Origin: Samsoniella hepiali
Lineage: Eukaryota; Ascomycota; Sordariomycetes; Hypocreales; Cordycipitaceae
Length of the DNA: 64,000 nt
NCBI GenBank assembly: GCA_001455915.2
Contig: LNDK02000051.1
Coordinates: 136,749 to 200,748 of the forward strand
Direction: 5' to 3'
The notes under the pieces were generated by a model, which had not been told where the DNA came from, ran no database searches, and saw only the letters and a list, made by a program, of their open reading frames with translations. Positions 19,880-32,005 of this stretch are shown here, piece after piece. The translations under genes were made by a program, and so were the position numbers. Within the stretch, counting starts at the first letter, position 1. Each line of letters opens with the position of its first letter.

Positions 19880-20313
19880 ATGAAGTTCAGCATCGCCCTT
19901 GTTACTGCCTTACTTGGCGTCGTCACATCCGTCCCCACGGACCCCCAGTCCGACGCCTCCATCGCCAATCGCTCAGGAGACCTCTTAACCAAGAGAGATT
20001 GCGCGAGTGGAGCTTTTTGCGAGATTCCTGGCCAAGAACTGTGCAAATGCAATCAAGGCAAGCGTGTGAGTGCTCTCTCATATATGCTCTTTCTACATCA
20101 TTTACTCATTCATCATGACTAGTGTAAATGCACGTGGGTTCCAAACATCTCACCAGGGGGTTCTTTAGGAGGTAAGTCTCGTCAACCGCATTTTTCCACG
20201 TTACTTCGCAAAGATGCTCATACTTGAGATATTTAGCTTATCTTTGGCTTTGCTATGAATGCCCCAAGCCTGGCAACGGAGGACTCCAGTGCGTTAATGG
20301 AAAGTGCCGATAA
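19880..20313 (+). CDS. Small secreted cysteine-rich protein (10 Cys), three exons
   Basis: Exons 19880-20065, 20123-20171 and 20237-20313 join into a 103-residue protein. Introns are 20066-20122 (GTGAGT...CTAG, 57 nt) and 20172-20236 (GTAAGT...TTAG, 65 nt). Residues 1-18 form a signal peptide (MKFSIALVTALLGVVTSV). A short pro-region ends in LLTKR at 38-39, a Kex2-type site. The mature part (40-103) has ten cysteines at 41, 47, 55, 57, 63, 65, 84, 87, 97 and 102, including CKC and CKC at 55-57 and 63-65, CYEC at 84-87 and a final QCVNGKC. The second and third exons each add cysteines and end at a stop just after the last one, which supports the model. The pattern suggests a disulfide-stabilised peptide such as an effector or antimicrobial; I do not recognise the family and assign no activity. 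Confidence 0.75.
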
Positions 20314-22965
20314 AGTTAGCGCTCAAGATTACAGCTTAAGCAAACCAGATCTGTCAGGTCGCTTAGGAGGGCTGGAAGACTACTCTGCAGAGCACTATCG
20401 GTTAGCTTGTAATTCTGTGTACCAGAGGAGAGTATAGATGCTCGACGTTCTAGTATAAAGTATAACTCCTCTATGGGTAGAGCAAATAGTCAGCTTTGTG
20501 TCTGTTCAGTGCCATTCGCAATCATGGCTGCCATCAGTGAAACCACCACGGAAGCAGCGCCTTTCTCCTCACCCAGGCAAAAGTCAGAATAATCTGCTCA
20601 AGAAACTGTGGCAAGTACACGAGGCGGAATCGGAATCTGTCCGAAACTACTTCCAGCGTCTCGCAGATCCGTCTCTCTGTAGAAACTCATGCGCGACAGT
20701 AAGGCTCCGACCAAGAAGAGCTCCGCTTCGGCCGTGGTACCTGTATTATTCGCTAATGTTACCAGTACAGGGTGCTGGATGATCCCGTTGTCAACTTGCC
20801 CAGGAACTCTGAAGCGGATACTCTTGCCAGCGGCGCGAGAGCAACTGCGCCTCTGACTCTGCATAGCATGTCCGTAGCAAACATTTTTTTCACAATAGCA
20901 GCATAAACCTATTAATCTCACTGTATAGGTCATCTTTATGTTGAGACTACGCTACAGGGGACGGCAAGTTGTGTCATGTGAACTGCGCAAGTGAACGAAG
21001 ACACACCTCGCCTCACACAATCCCCCCCAGGCTGGCGTGGTGGGACTCTTTCACAATTCGCAACGCCAACCTGGAAGCGTTCAGCATCTAGACTGTCAAT
21101 ATCCACACTGAGCTCTGTAACAGGGCCGAATGTATCAAGACGGTCGGCTCCGAAGGCCATGATGAGTGGAAACGAGCTGCTTCAGATACCACCGCCCGAC
21201 ACATTCACAACAGATGACTCCATGGCCAATAATATCCATGCCTACACCTTTTAGCGTCAGACTATCCAATGCGACGGCAAGTTGTCTGAGCAGCAAATTC
21301 TCGAAGGCAAACTGGTATGTCCTTGAGCTAAAGGCTCGACAGGAGGAGATATGCGACGAGCCGATGTTCAACTTGACATTGACCGGCTAGCCGCTTGAAA
21401 TGAGCAGTGAATTTCCAGTTCCCTAGAAGGCCTAGTAATATGATCGCAATTATAACTTGATGTCACCGAATATGATTACTATGAAATGTGTATTTATAAT
21501 TGCTTTGTTTGTGCCCTATAAGTTCCTGGGGACTCTTCGGCTAGAGTGAGGCCAGGGAGAACGGAATAACCGCTTGCTACCACCGTCTACCCCCTATAGC
21601 AACTCCTTTTATTTCAAGCTTGATGATTGCTCTGAGACTCGGTCATAACATCACATCATCGTATAATTCCTGCATAATATCGACAACGTTCATTGAACTC
21701 AAGAGGCCACCCTAGCAGGCCCTAACACCCCACGTGCCCACCTCAAGGTGGTATTTCATTATTGTCAAGCCATTCAAACGGCTAGAGTTGATGTGACATG
21801 AAGTTTCGCTCAACCTTGGCGAGATAGCCTACTACGGTGTCGACAGTCTACCCCTTGGAGTCGCGTGGAACTGGTCAATGCCTCTTTCTCCAACAGATAT
21901 TTCAGCCTCAGAGCCACTTACTCTCCAGACCCAGTATCAAACCTTGCGATATTCGCGCCCCTGCATCGACGATTTGGATGTAGTGGAGGTCTTACGTATT
22001 GTGAAGCGTGCGTTGCGGTGACTTTCCGTATTTGTAATCATGCATTCCCCACTACAATGCAGACATGACGAATCTAGGTACTCTGTGCAACGACCTTGAT
22101 ACATGAGTAGCGCGACCTATATACTGTTCTAGAATGAGTTGTAAGTACAGCTCATAGCGTCCGAGCAGCCGAGCAGCCGGCCAAGGGTGTATGCATAGAT
22201 ATAGCAGAATACATAGACCGACAGTGGTCTTCTATTTAGCCCAATAGAAGCGTAGATCGATTTGCAGTTCCGAACCCAGATATTCTAGACCAGACAAGCT
22301 GGCATAATTGTGCCGTGGACGGATACTCCATCCACACAATATACTTCACTAGTGTAAACAACCTGCAGTGGAGAGATAAATTCTATACGGTTTGTCCAAC
22401 CCGGCTGGGGTGGAGCGTACGGAATCTTTGCTACAGCACTTAAGCGGACGAACCAAACTCCACAGGTGGCGATCAGCTCGACTAACCTACTGCGGAGTAC
22501 AAATGTCACAGCGGCCCTTCCCTGATCTCGCGATTGGTCCCGACCAGCGTTACATGTCAAGCTAACGGCAGTTGAATTTGACAATTCAAGTTATTTTCAA
22601 TGTTGTGTTTTACGTGGGGCTCGGGTGCAATAATTAGAGGGAAGAAGACGTGATCTCAATCCCCAAGGGTGGACTTAGGAATCTACAGATTCCTCACTTC
22701 GAAAAATGGGACACCAGATATACCCCACACACTGTGGCAAGCCATGTGGTGTGAGCGAAAACTATCAGTAGTCTAGAATTAAATCTTGATTCCAGTCTCG
22801 AAAAGGCTATAAAATGAGGAAGCCCCCTTCCACAAGAGTGGAGGAATGAAACAACGTATTGTGGCTGCATTCGCAAAGTACTAACTACTGATACGTCCAT
22901 TCACGAGCCCGTCTCTACTCTTCCCCTCATTCTACCACCCCCACCTCTTCCTCAGAGCTCCCAAT
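20314..22965. other. Long gene-poor region
   Basis: About 2.65 kb in which I can support no gene. On the minus strand between about 20600 and 21370 several adjacent frames look faintly protein-like (KSIRFRVPGQVDNGIIQHP; LTLKGVGMDIIGHGVICC; VGVANCERVPPRQPG), possibly the remains of one degraded gene, but I cannot assign a family. The last 100 bp, with pyrimidine-rich sequence at 22915-22960, is the leader of the hydrolase gene. Confidence 0.4.
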
Positions 22966-24066
22966 ATGGCGTACCTTGACCCTACCAACCAAAAGTTTGT
23001 CGATTCCCTTGCCGGAGGAGAACCTCTGTATGAGAAATCCTACGTCGATGCCCGCAAGGTTCTTGAAGGCATCCAGAACTTCAAGCCCTCGGCAGATGTG
23101 TCCCAAGAAAAGGTCTCTATCGAGGCCAATGGAGCGCCTGTTGAGACGGTCATTTTCCGCCCGGCCAAAGCCACTGGAGTACTGAAACTCATTTACTACA
23201 CCCACGGTGGTGGATGGGTCTTGGGAAGGTAAGTCTTATTCGCCTTTTTTTTCTTTTTTTTTTCAGAAATCGTATGCCTGACTAATTACCGGATGTTGCA
23301 GCCCAACTGCACACGGGGCTCTGATGGAAGACTTTGTGCGTCAAACTGGCGCGGCGGTAGTCTTCCCATACTACACCCCAGCCCCGGAGGCGCAATACCC
23401 AACCCAGTTCGAGCAGTCATACGGAGTCCTGGAGCATATTGTGAAGAACGGGGAGAAGTATCGACTGAAGACCGATAAGCTTGGTATTGCTGGTGATAGC
23501 GTTGGAGGTACTGTCACACTCTCTCTTCTCACCTCCAAGCCAAAGAAGATTTATCTATCAAGGTACTGACGGCTAACGTTAAACTAGGAAACATGGCTAT
23601 CGCAATGACGCAGCTTGCGATATCTCGCAATCTTCCTGCCGAGATTCGCCAGATCGTTCTCTTGTACCCGCTCACTACTACGTACAGCAAATCTGCTACT
23701 TACAAGGAGTTCGAGAACGGCCCCTACCTGAGCGAGAAGACCCTTGACTGGATGATCCCCGCGTTTCTGCCAAACCAGGCCGATCGGCGCAGCGCCCTTG
23801 CCTCGCCCCTCGAGTTTGCCCCGGACGAGGTGCTGGCAAAGTTTCCGCCGACCACCATTTTTGTCTCTGGAGCGGATCCGCTGATTGGCGAAGGCGAGGC
23901 CTTTGGCCATCGCCTTCAGAAACTCGGCGTCGATACAGCCATCATCAAGGCGGTGGGTGTCGTTCACGACTATGTGCTGCTGGAGCCGGTTCGCAACTCG
24001 GCTACACCGAGGGCTGTCACGGAATTTGCTAGCTTGAAGCTTCTTCAGGCCGTTTCTGATAAGTGA
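22966..24066 (+). CDS. Alpha/beta hydrolase, hormone-sensitive-lipase (HSL) type
   Basis: Exons 22966-23228, 23302-23507 and 23588-24066 encode 315 residues. Introns are 23229-23301 (GTAAGT, long pyrimidine tract, GCAG) and 23508-23587 (GTACTG, GGCTAACG, CTAG); the second splits the catalytic motif and splicing restores it. The oxyanion-hole motif is YTHGGGWVLG, the nucleophile elbow is GIAGDSVGGNMAIAM (Ser within GDSVGG), the acid is in FVSGADPLIGEGEAF and the histidine in VGVVHDYVLL. All members of the triad are present, so it should be an active esterase or lipase on a small ester. The lack of a signal peptide suggests a cytoplasmic enzyme. It could act in detoxification or secondary metabolism. 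Confidence 0.9.
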
Positions 24067-25240
24067 AAGAATTTCGTATGTTGGCTGAGAATATGCAGAG
24101 AAACTTGGCTATGCAACGAAGACAAGAAGCTGCGAGAGAAGTTATCCAAGCTCTGCTACAAATTCAACACTTCAGGGTGTTCAAGTTCTACTGCGAATTC
24201 AACATTCGCAGCTAGTCACGTTCTACACTACAGTCAAAAGTTTCGGATATTGAGACTTTGCCAGCCGTTGAACCTCCACATTCATTAAAATTCTACCGGA
24301 AGCTGAACATGTTCTTTCACAAATGGGACAAGCGATGGTACCTAACCACCAGAATTAACAGCTGCGGACAGCGATTCTACTGTATTTTATTTTCCTCTTG
24401 GAGCGCAATTTATATTTTGAACAGACAACAGCCGTACCATCCATTCAGTCACAGGTTAGCATCTTCTTCAACCTCAAATCATATTGACTTTTTATTCTCG
24501 AGGAAACCTAGAGAAGATTACACGGCCCAAATCTCCACACAGTTGAGAGCGCAAATGACATCTCTTGGTAGAATTTAGCCAGTAAATGCAAGGTATGTGT
24601 TATTGTTACCTCCGTCGTCGTCGCAGGCGGCGGAGGTAAAGGTAGCGAGTAGCTTCCGACAATGGCTGAAGCAGATTTCACGTAGGACGCCTCAACACAA
24701 TCTCGGATGCACGTCATCCATAGCTAGGCGAATTCAACAAGCGGCATCAACCAGTTATGGGTGCCGTAAATCCCGTGATAAGCATCAACCCGGTACAAGC
24801 CCTTCCAGCAGCTATCCGTCGCGCTAACAAGTACAGAGCTATACATTGCTGGCCACCATATTAAAAGAGCAATTTTCACACTGGTGACTAAATTATTACT
24901 CCGACTTCTGTAGCGCTACGGGCAAGTCTTGGAACTGCCCGAAAACGTGCTGCGTGCAGTGGGGTGACATAGATTCTGTACGCTTTGGTCGATCTGTCTG
25001 GTGTTGAGCGTGCTGAATTTCTGTCAAGGCACTGTAAGATGCACTGCATCTGCCCCTGGATCTGAGAGCTGCTCACCGCCTACCCGAAGTGGACACCTCC
25101 CCATTTACTTCACGTTCGTCCCTGAAGACACAACGCACAAAGTCCTGAGGTCTGGCTTGCAATTAGCATAAAAAGACGAGGGTTGGGGCAAATTTGCACT
25201 CGAGCTCATTTCAGCACGCTCGCGGAACGTCCAGAGTACG
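24067..25240. other. Intergenic region
   Basis: This 1.17-kb interval has no supportable coding sequence. A few short direct repeats of ATTCAACA occur at 24160-24215. The right end holds the promoter of the gene at 25241. Confidence 0.5.
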
Positions 25241-28136
25241 ATGGCGGACCGCAATGCTGACACGGCTTCCAAAGCCAGAGCTACTGGAAATGAATTCTAC
25301 AAACTGGGCCAGTTCGCCAAGGGTGCGTGCTACAAGATCGACCTTTCGACGGCTTCTAACATATTTTCTAGCCGAAAAGGCGTATCAGATCGCAGCATCC
25401 CTCGCTCCGCAAGATCCAGCACCCGTATCCAACCTCTCCGCTGTAAAGTACGAGATAGGTGACTACAATGGTTCTATCACCCACATCAAACAGGCACTGG
25501 CCCTCGGCGCCGCTGGCACAGAAGACAGCGCCAAAACAGACAAACTCAACGCCCGACTTGCCAAGTGCTTCCTACACCTACGTGACTTTGGTTCTGCCAC
25601 GGACGCCATATCCACTATTGGCAATCAAGATCTGGCTGCTGAGCTAGCCGAATCGCTCGAATCGGTGCTGGCTTTGCAGGCTGATGCCCCCGAAGAATCC
25701 ATTCTAAGGAGGCAAATCCTTGACCATGTTCCGCAGTACAAATCCTGGCTGTATGTTTGCCCCAGTCGAGCGCCAGTCGCCCACTAATAACAATACTCGC
25801 TAGCGCCAACGTTGTGGAATACTACCCCTATGGCCACGACCAGGTTGAAATATTCATGGAGCCGATTGGCATTGATGCGACAACCAACGAAGTGCAGGAT
25901 GTTTCTATGCTCTTCGCTGGAAGCGGAGATGCACGCAACGTCTTTACGGCAATCACATCCATGTCCGCCAGGGAAGACGGCCAAACCCGCACCTTTGGCA
26001 ATCTTCACATTACCATGTTGGACCTGAACCGTGCAGCACTGGCTAAAACGCTAATTTTGTTCAACATGATGTATCAGATTGACAACGAGATGGATGAACA
26101 GGGTCAGCACCCGACTGATTATTTTCTCACCATGGCCTACGTCTTTGCCTGCCAGATTATCCCACCGTTTGTCCAATCAAAGCTGCAAAACAGCATTGAG
26201 GATCTGATCAAGAGACTTGTGGGCGAGCAGGAAATGCTTCCATTCGTCTATCTCTCTGACGGCGACAAAAAGGCCATCGTTCGAGTTCTACGACAGTGGC
26301 AGAAGCCGTGGCCTGCAATTTCCACACCGGCACATTTGAGAAAATTGGTGAAACGCAACACCCCTCCCAATAATCCCATGGATGGACTCCCTTTTGGATC
26401 AGGCAAGGAAAAGGATACCCCCGAGAAAAAAGACTTTAAGAAATTCACTGCCCTTTTCCCGTCTGAAGCAGAGGTGAAACAGTGGGAGCCAGCTCTGAGC
26501 GACGCGCTAGCCGAGTACAGGAAGACGGGCAAGAGCGAGAAGCTGTTGCAGCAAATTGATTCTACCTGGGTTGTCAATAACACGGCCATCGACTATGATT
26601 ATGCCGAATTTGGCGTTCGAACAGGAGATGGAAGCGGTCCCTATCTCGAGTTTAATCCGTTGGAGACTGTCGAGTCGATGGATTTTCAAGCAACCACGCG
26701 AAGGTCCAAGAAAGTCGACCGCTCCGAAAAGGCTATAGAGCGCCTTGCGAATATTTTTCGTGTCCACGGCATCTCTGCCATGAGAATGAACTATCGAAAA
26801 TGGCTGACGGTGGAAATCATCGCGGGGGAAATGACGGACATTATGGAGCGCATTCGGTACAACGCGCTGGATCACAGGCGCGTCGGTTCCGAAAATTCGA
26901 CAGAAAAGAGGCTTATCGATCCGAAAACGTTTCCGCAGACGTATGATTTTGTGCACCTGAGCAACATCCCGTAAGTCGTGTCTTTTCAGTCTGTTCAAAC
27001 GAGCGATGGCTAATACCGCGCGTGTCAGAGATTACATTGGTGGCCATCTCTCCACGTTCCTGGTCGTCCGGCCGCTGCTCAACGAAGACAGCCCCTCTTG
27101 CATTCGCTTCAACAACCTACTCAACCCACCCGAGTTTGAAAGCCATGAAGCTTTCCAATCCGAGTATCTGCTCATGCACGACAGGGAGCAAATACGCAAG
27201 CACTTTCACGTTGCTAGGCGAGTAGCACCGCCCAACCCCCGCGATGAGATGATCAAGCAAATGATGGGGGGCATGATGAGCCCATTTGCTTTCGAAGGCG
27301 ACATGACTTGGACGAGACAGCTTAAAGCGCAAATGACGTACAAGGAGCTGTTGCCGAGAGCCGCATTCGAGAAGTGGATGCACGGTCACTTGCTCAAGAT
27401 TTGCTTGCCGTATCCACGACCCATCTTCAGCAGCTCACCTGTGTACGCGCCGCTCAACCTCACCACTCTCATTCGCCTCATGATAAGCATGTTTGAGGTT
27501 GGCTACCCAGCGCATTGGCTGCTCAGAGTATTCTCTCAAATATGCAGCGGGACGCTCACCACCACCGCCCGCCCACCAACAGAACGAGTCACCAACCCTG
27601 CTGCGGCTGATGCCAAGCACCATCCCAAGGAAATATCGGTTGGGCCTTGGGTTGACGAGTTCACCACGCTGCTCAGCATATGGCGTGCTCTGATTCCGTT
27701 TGGTGTAGACTCCCTGGGCGGGGCTCTTGTTCCGCTCACCGGTATCAACCAGTACAGTATCGACTTTCCCCCATTCCGGACTGAGCACGAGCGCCTGCCC
27801 CATTTCATTCTTTTGTTCTGGAACACCGAAATTGGATACACGTTGAAGCCTCCAGGGTCAATCCGCTACGTCCTGTCGGGCGCGTACGACGGTACATCTA
27901 CACATGCATTATCTAGGGCGCTTTTGGACAAGGCAATCGTCTGCGTTACCGCTTTTCAGTACCTGGCGGGCTCCAGGACAGCTGTCTTTTCGATGCGTGC
28001 AGACAAGATGGACAAGATGAAGACTGGGAAGTGGAGGGCGTTTATTTGGCGAACAGATGCCTGGGAGGCTGTGACCGACGGGGTCGATGTGTCTGCAGAA
28101 GTAGTGACTCGCAAAAACTGGGCCGCCATGGCTTAG
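25241..28136 (+). CDS. TPR and DUF4470 domain protein
   Basis: Four exons, 25241-25322, 25372-25750, 25804-26970 and 27029-28136, encode 911 residues. Introns are 49, 53 and 58 nt and all have clear branch sites (CTTCTAAC, CACTAAT, GGCTAAT). The N-terminal 150 residues are TPR-like: ARATGNEFYKLGQFAKAEKAYQ, then APVSNLSAVKYEIGDYNGSI, then KLNARLAKCFLHLRDF. Next comes the DUF4470 block beginning VVEYYPYGHDQVEIF with DVSMLFAGSGDARNVFTAI and a later FGNLHITMLDLN. The remainder is a long conserved fungal region without a recognised catalytic motif. Relatives often carry a MYND finger; none is seen here. The domain set suggests a scaffold or co-chaperone-like protein. Function is unknown. Confidence 0.85.
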
Positions 28137-28299
28137 AAGTTCTGCTTCATGCGGTCTATACGAAAACTGGCGGGGAACGATAGTGGTGGATATTGCCTAT
28201 ACATCCGACTTTTGGAGTAAGAATGTGGATTGAGATTTTGTCCCAACCTGGATTAGCCATTGAGATGCAAATAAAATGCATCAATCTTGATATGAGCAA

Positions 28300-30228
28300 C
28301 TAGGTTTGTTCCAGGTCCGCCTCCCATTTACAGCGTTGACAGTCGCACGTAAAGTTAAAGAACCGCATCAGCAGCTCCCGTCGTGCGGCGAGCGACGACG
28401 TCTCTGCCAGGTCAAAATACGCAATGCAGGACTCTTCGCCGGCAGCAATGGCCTGCGTCGCGTGCATCACCATGCGCGAGACACGGTCCGGCCCGTGCAT
28501 GACGTTGGGGAGGCACGAGTGGTTGAAGAAGCTCCCGCGGGTGTGCAGCGCCAGGCCGTACGCAATCCCACGCCTGCCCTGGGGGCCCTCTGGGCGCGGG
28601 TGCCGGCCGGTCGCCTTGGGGTACATGCCAAAGGAGTTTGTCTCTTCTTGGCAGATGAGGCGCTCGAGATCGCGCGCTGCGAGGCCGCTGGCAAAGGGCT
28701 GGTCCTGGAGGTACGCGTGGGCAAGCTGGGACCAATGCGTGAGCGTGGCAGCGGGAAAGCGGTCTTGGTTGGCGAGAAGGGCGCGGACGCTGTCCCAGGA
28801 GACTGCACCAGGGGCGTTCAATTCATTTTCGACCGACGCGGCAGCGACGTGCGTCTGGTTATCCTCTGCGCTGGCGTGCTTCAGTTCAACCTGCCGCTGG
28901 CACAAGACGCGCACGTTGATCCATAGCATGTTGAAATCGTAGGTCCCGTACTTTGATATGATCTCGTGTGCAAATGTCTGCAACCAGGTACACTCGAGCT
29001 GGTGCCTTTCCGCGTCTTGTGCGCGACAGTCTGCGTCGCACCATACAACGTCTTGGATGCAGACGCAAGTCACGACCACCGCCGTGGACTTTTTCATCCT
29101 CTTGCTGCACCTGTAGTGGCTACAGATGAAGTAGTCGCCCCGGCATAAGTCGATCGAAGGAACCATGGAGTACGGCTTGCATGCGAACAGCAGCGTCCCC
29201 GCCGTGATGTCTGTGGTGGCCAACACCCGACGTCCTCTTTCCGGCCCAACACTGACCTTTAGCGACGGGTGAACAAAGTAGACATCTGCATCGTCAAACG
29301 GCAGCTGCTTCGTGCCAAATTTGGGGTTTTGGGTCAAAATCTGGTGACGCCGCCCCATCATGCCGAGGTCTTGATCGCGTCTGCTCTGCGGCTTCACGAG
29401 AGCACGCTCGGGGTGGACAGCAAAGCCGCACTGGGTGCAGAGGTGGTCGAGCTCGCCCCGCGTGTACAGACGGACGGAGTAAAAGTTGTCTTTGATGACG
29501 CCTTTGGCCACGTCGATAATCATCTCGCGGCAGGCGAGCGTGTCCTTCTTGGCGCTGAGCTCCCTCTCCCGGCACGCAAGCAGCTTTGTGCCTAGCATAT
29601 CTTTCGCGCAACCCGGGACAGCCACGAGCTCGTCGGCACTCCTTCCATCAATCCATTCCCAGGACCGGTCTTTTATCGTCGACTGCAGCCACTCGGCATC
29701 AGCAATATCCATCACGAAGAACGCGCCGGGCTTCATGGCCTTGAAGATGTGGTTGAGCATCTCAACGTCGCCTGCCTGGTCCCCGTAGCCGAACGAGTTG
29801 CCCAATAGGAGAACCAAATCAAAGGGTCCATCCAGAATTGGTCCCGCCTTGGCTTCGGAGAAGCGGACGTTGGGGAGTTTTGCCGCCCGCTCGATGGCCA
29901 GATTGATGAGGTAGGAGCTACCATCGTGGCCGCGGAATTGGATATTCGGGTATCGTTCGGCGAGCGAAACACTATGCCGCCCCTGTCCGCAGCAAAGGTC
30001 TAGCACCTTGATTGGGTCCTGATGTTTTCCCTCGCTTCGTGGGGAAAACAGCTGATTGACGTTTGGCTGGCGGAGGATCTCACGGCACTCTGCCTCCGTC
30101 ACCTTGTAGTCATCAACGACATCGCCGTCGGTGCGGAGGTAGAACTCATCAAATACGGTGCTCCACCAGTCGTTTTTGACGTGGGGGAACAGCGAGGCAA
30201 CAGATCCCAGGGCAGCAGAGGCACTCAT
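28300..30228 (-). CDS. Fusion of class I SAM methyltransferase and SET/MYND domain
   Basis: A single exon encodes 642 residues. Residues 1 to about 300 form a class I methyltransferase: motif I is VLDLCCGQGRHSVSLAERYP (LDLCCGQG at about 76-83), followed by FRGHDGS, FDLVLLLGNSFGYGD and MKPGAFFVMDIAD. From about 325 a SMYD-like region begins with VSVGPERGRRVLATTDITAG (SET-N). A MYND-like finger follows: CSHYRC, CVC, WCDADC, then HQLEC. The SET core has FFNHSCLPNVMHG (NHSC at 569-572) and AGEESCIAYFD, and the post-SET is CDCQRCKW at the C-terminus. The two halves use SAM through unrelated folds, so one chain may carry two methyltransferase activities. The MYND spacing is atypical. Targets are unknown; no targeting signal is visible. 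Confidence 0.85.
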   Translation of the reverse strand: MSASAALGSVASLFPHVKNDWWSTVFDEFYLRTDGDVVDDYKVTEAECREILRQPNVNQLFSPRSEGKHQDPIKVLDLCCGQGRHSVSLAERYPNIQFRGHDGSSYLINLAIERAAKLPNVRFSEAKAGPILDGPFDLVLLLGNSFGYGDQAGDVEMLNHIFKAMKPGAFFVMDIADAEWLQSTIKDRSWEWIDGRSADELVAVPGCAKDMLGTKLLACRERELSAKKDTLACREMIIDVAKGVIKDNFYSVRLYTRGELDHLCTQCGFAVHPERALVKPQSRRDQDLGMMGRRHQILTQNPKFGTKQLPFDDADVYFVHPSLKVSVGPERGRRVLATTDITAGTLLFACKPYSMVPSIDLCRGDYFICSHYRCSKRMKKSTAVVVTCVCIQDVVWCDADCRAQDAERHQLECTWLQTFAHEIISKYGTYDFNMLWINVRVLCQRQVELKHASAEDNQTHVAAASVENELNAPGAVSWDSVRALLANQDRFPAATLTHWSQLAHAYLQDQPFASGLAARDLERLICQEETNSFGMYPKATGRHPRPEGPQGRRGIAYGLALHTRGSFFNHSCLPNVMHGPDRVSRMVMHATQAIAAGEESCIAYFDLAETSSLAARRELLMRFFNFTCDCQRCKWEADLEQT

Positions 30229-32005
30229 CGTCCCCCTATAAGCGCGAAAAGTTAATACCGACCGGGTTGAGGTGGAGTGAGCGGCTCACAGGTCCAGGAT
30301 CTGCAAAGTTAAGTTCGGCTGGATCTGGGGTTGTGATGTACAGGTTTATGAACAGACACACATCTCCAACAGAGTCGCCTTGGGCCGCACTGTACCCTAC
30401 GACGCAAGGCGTGTCTGCGGGGGGGTGAGGGGTCGTCAAGCTCCCATTGCGATAACGCTTCGACGTGTCGTACAGGAGCAAGCAGGTTCGTTCACGGGAC
30501 CCATCAAGAAAAAGAACCGACAGCTACTCGACAAGGCTTATTAAATTACAGCGGTCAGAAGTATACCCCTTGAGAAAGGTCGTTGGGAACCGACCACGGA
30601 ACTGCGCGTATTAATTTGTTTCAACAATCCCTGACGTCCTAAGAAGTGGCTGCGTGCGTACGGTGGCATGAGTGTGCCACAGTCTGCACTCTGGCTTTTT
30701 GGTGTTGTTGCGGTTCAGTTTTATCATATATTGGAGCAGGTCGCGTGTCGCACTAAAGAGAGCATGCTCCTCGCTGCCCCCATACTATTAACACGGCTTC
30801 TTCTACTATAAGAAGATAGATGTACAGATGGCACGTGCTGGTCGTCCTACATTTGTGGCGGAGCTACTATAACGACGCAGCTTCGCCTACCAGAGTGCCC
30901 CATCGCCAGGCTCCTCTGACGCTCGACACTTTGTGAGAAGGCTATGTAGATTGCATAACCTCGCGGTCCAAATGATTGTCGGAATTCTCCGAGCGGCCAA
31001 CCGCGCCTCGACAAGCACGGCAGTTTGTCGTCATTTCGGGCATCGTGAGTAGCAGGCGGGCATCGTTCTTGGCTGCAACATCCCAGGTCACCTTATAGGC
31101 TGTGTAGCTCGCCAAGACGTTGCGCTCGCCATCGCCATGCTTGGGCGATGGACTGCGACGGGAACATGCATCCAGGGCTGCACGAGCAACAGGGAATATG
31201 CTTGCTGCTCGAGGGTGGTAGGTTTAGGCTACATGATCCACAAATTGTCAGAGGTAGGCTATCTGAGTTTACGGGATCTACCGATTGGTCGCCTGCGCAC
31301 AAGGCAGCGCGGGTTTAGCGTTCTGTAATGTAACCTCTTGTACCAATAACTTGATGGTGTTCCATCATGACCTGATTTAGGCCTCAACACCTCGCCTCTC
31401 ATTGGCCGAGAACCATGCAAGTGACTGTAAACTTCTGAAAGTGATAAGAAAGTAGTACTAGACAAGGTATCCTTGTCAGCGTTTATTTCCATGCCATAGT
31501 GGATAGACCCCCACCTTCCAGCAATTTGCGACAAACTGGTGATGAACGAATTAATCGGGCGAGCGTCAATGCCTGAAACAGTACTTTTTTTGGTGGCGCA
31601 TGGGGTAGATTAAGCCTTTCACCTCGTGGGACAATGATGGTTTGGCAAGAGCGGTCAGAGTGTTGTGGCCGGTCCAGACAGGCATTGCTCACGATCCAGA
31701 GGCAGTTGACAATTGACAACTCTTTCAATCTAGACTTGGCGTGGAAGCAAATCTCCACCGCCCACATAACCTTTGTCGCTTTGACTCGCACAGATAAATG
31801 TGCCATGATGCCGTTTTGATCCCACTTGCCCCATTTGGTCGTGTCCATGTCGAATGTGTGGTTGTCGCGCCTCGTTAAGACGACTACTCAGCGAGCACTC
31901 AAGCTTGTGTACGTATAAAGGGCCTGCAAACTCAGCCATGTTTTCAAATTGGCTCGTCACCTTCGAGTCTTCTATACCAGATTCTTTCTACTAAAACAGG
32001 GAGCC
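30229..32005. other. Divergent intergenic region
   Basis: This 1.8-kb interval between the divergent fusion-methyltransferase and laccase genes should contain both promoters. Frames on the minus strand near 31259-31960 have no recognised family. A TATA-like GTATAAAG at 31913-31920 lies about 90 bp before the laccase start and is well placed for it. Confidence 0.5.

Noticed and set aside
19495..20118. 207-codon plus-strand frame overlapping the secreted-peptide gene
   Set aside because: It has no family resemblance and runs through the peptide gene in another frame; signal peptide, Kex2 site, cysteines and splice sites favour the peptide model.
20598..21371. Possible degraded minus-strand gene
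   Set aside because: Several protein-like fragments occur in different frames, but I could not assign a family, order the pieces or place splice sites, so I did not call a pseudogene.
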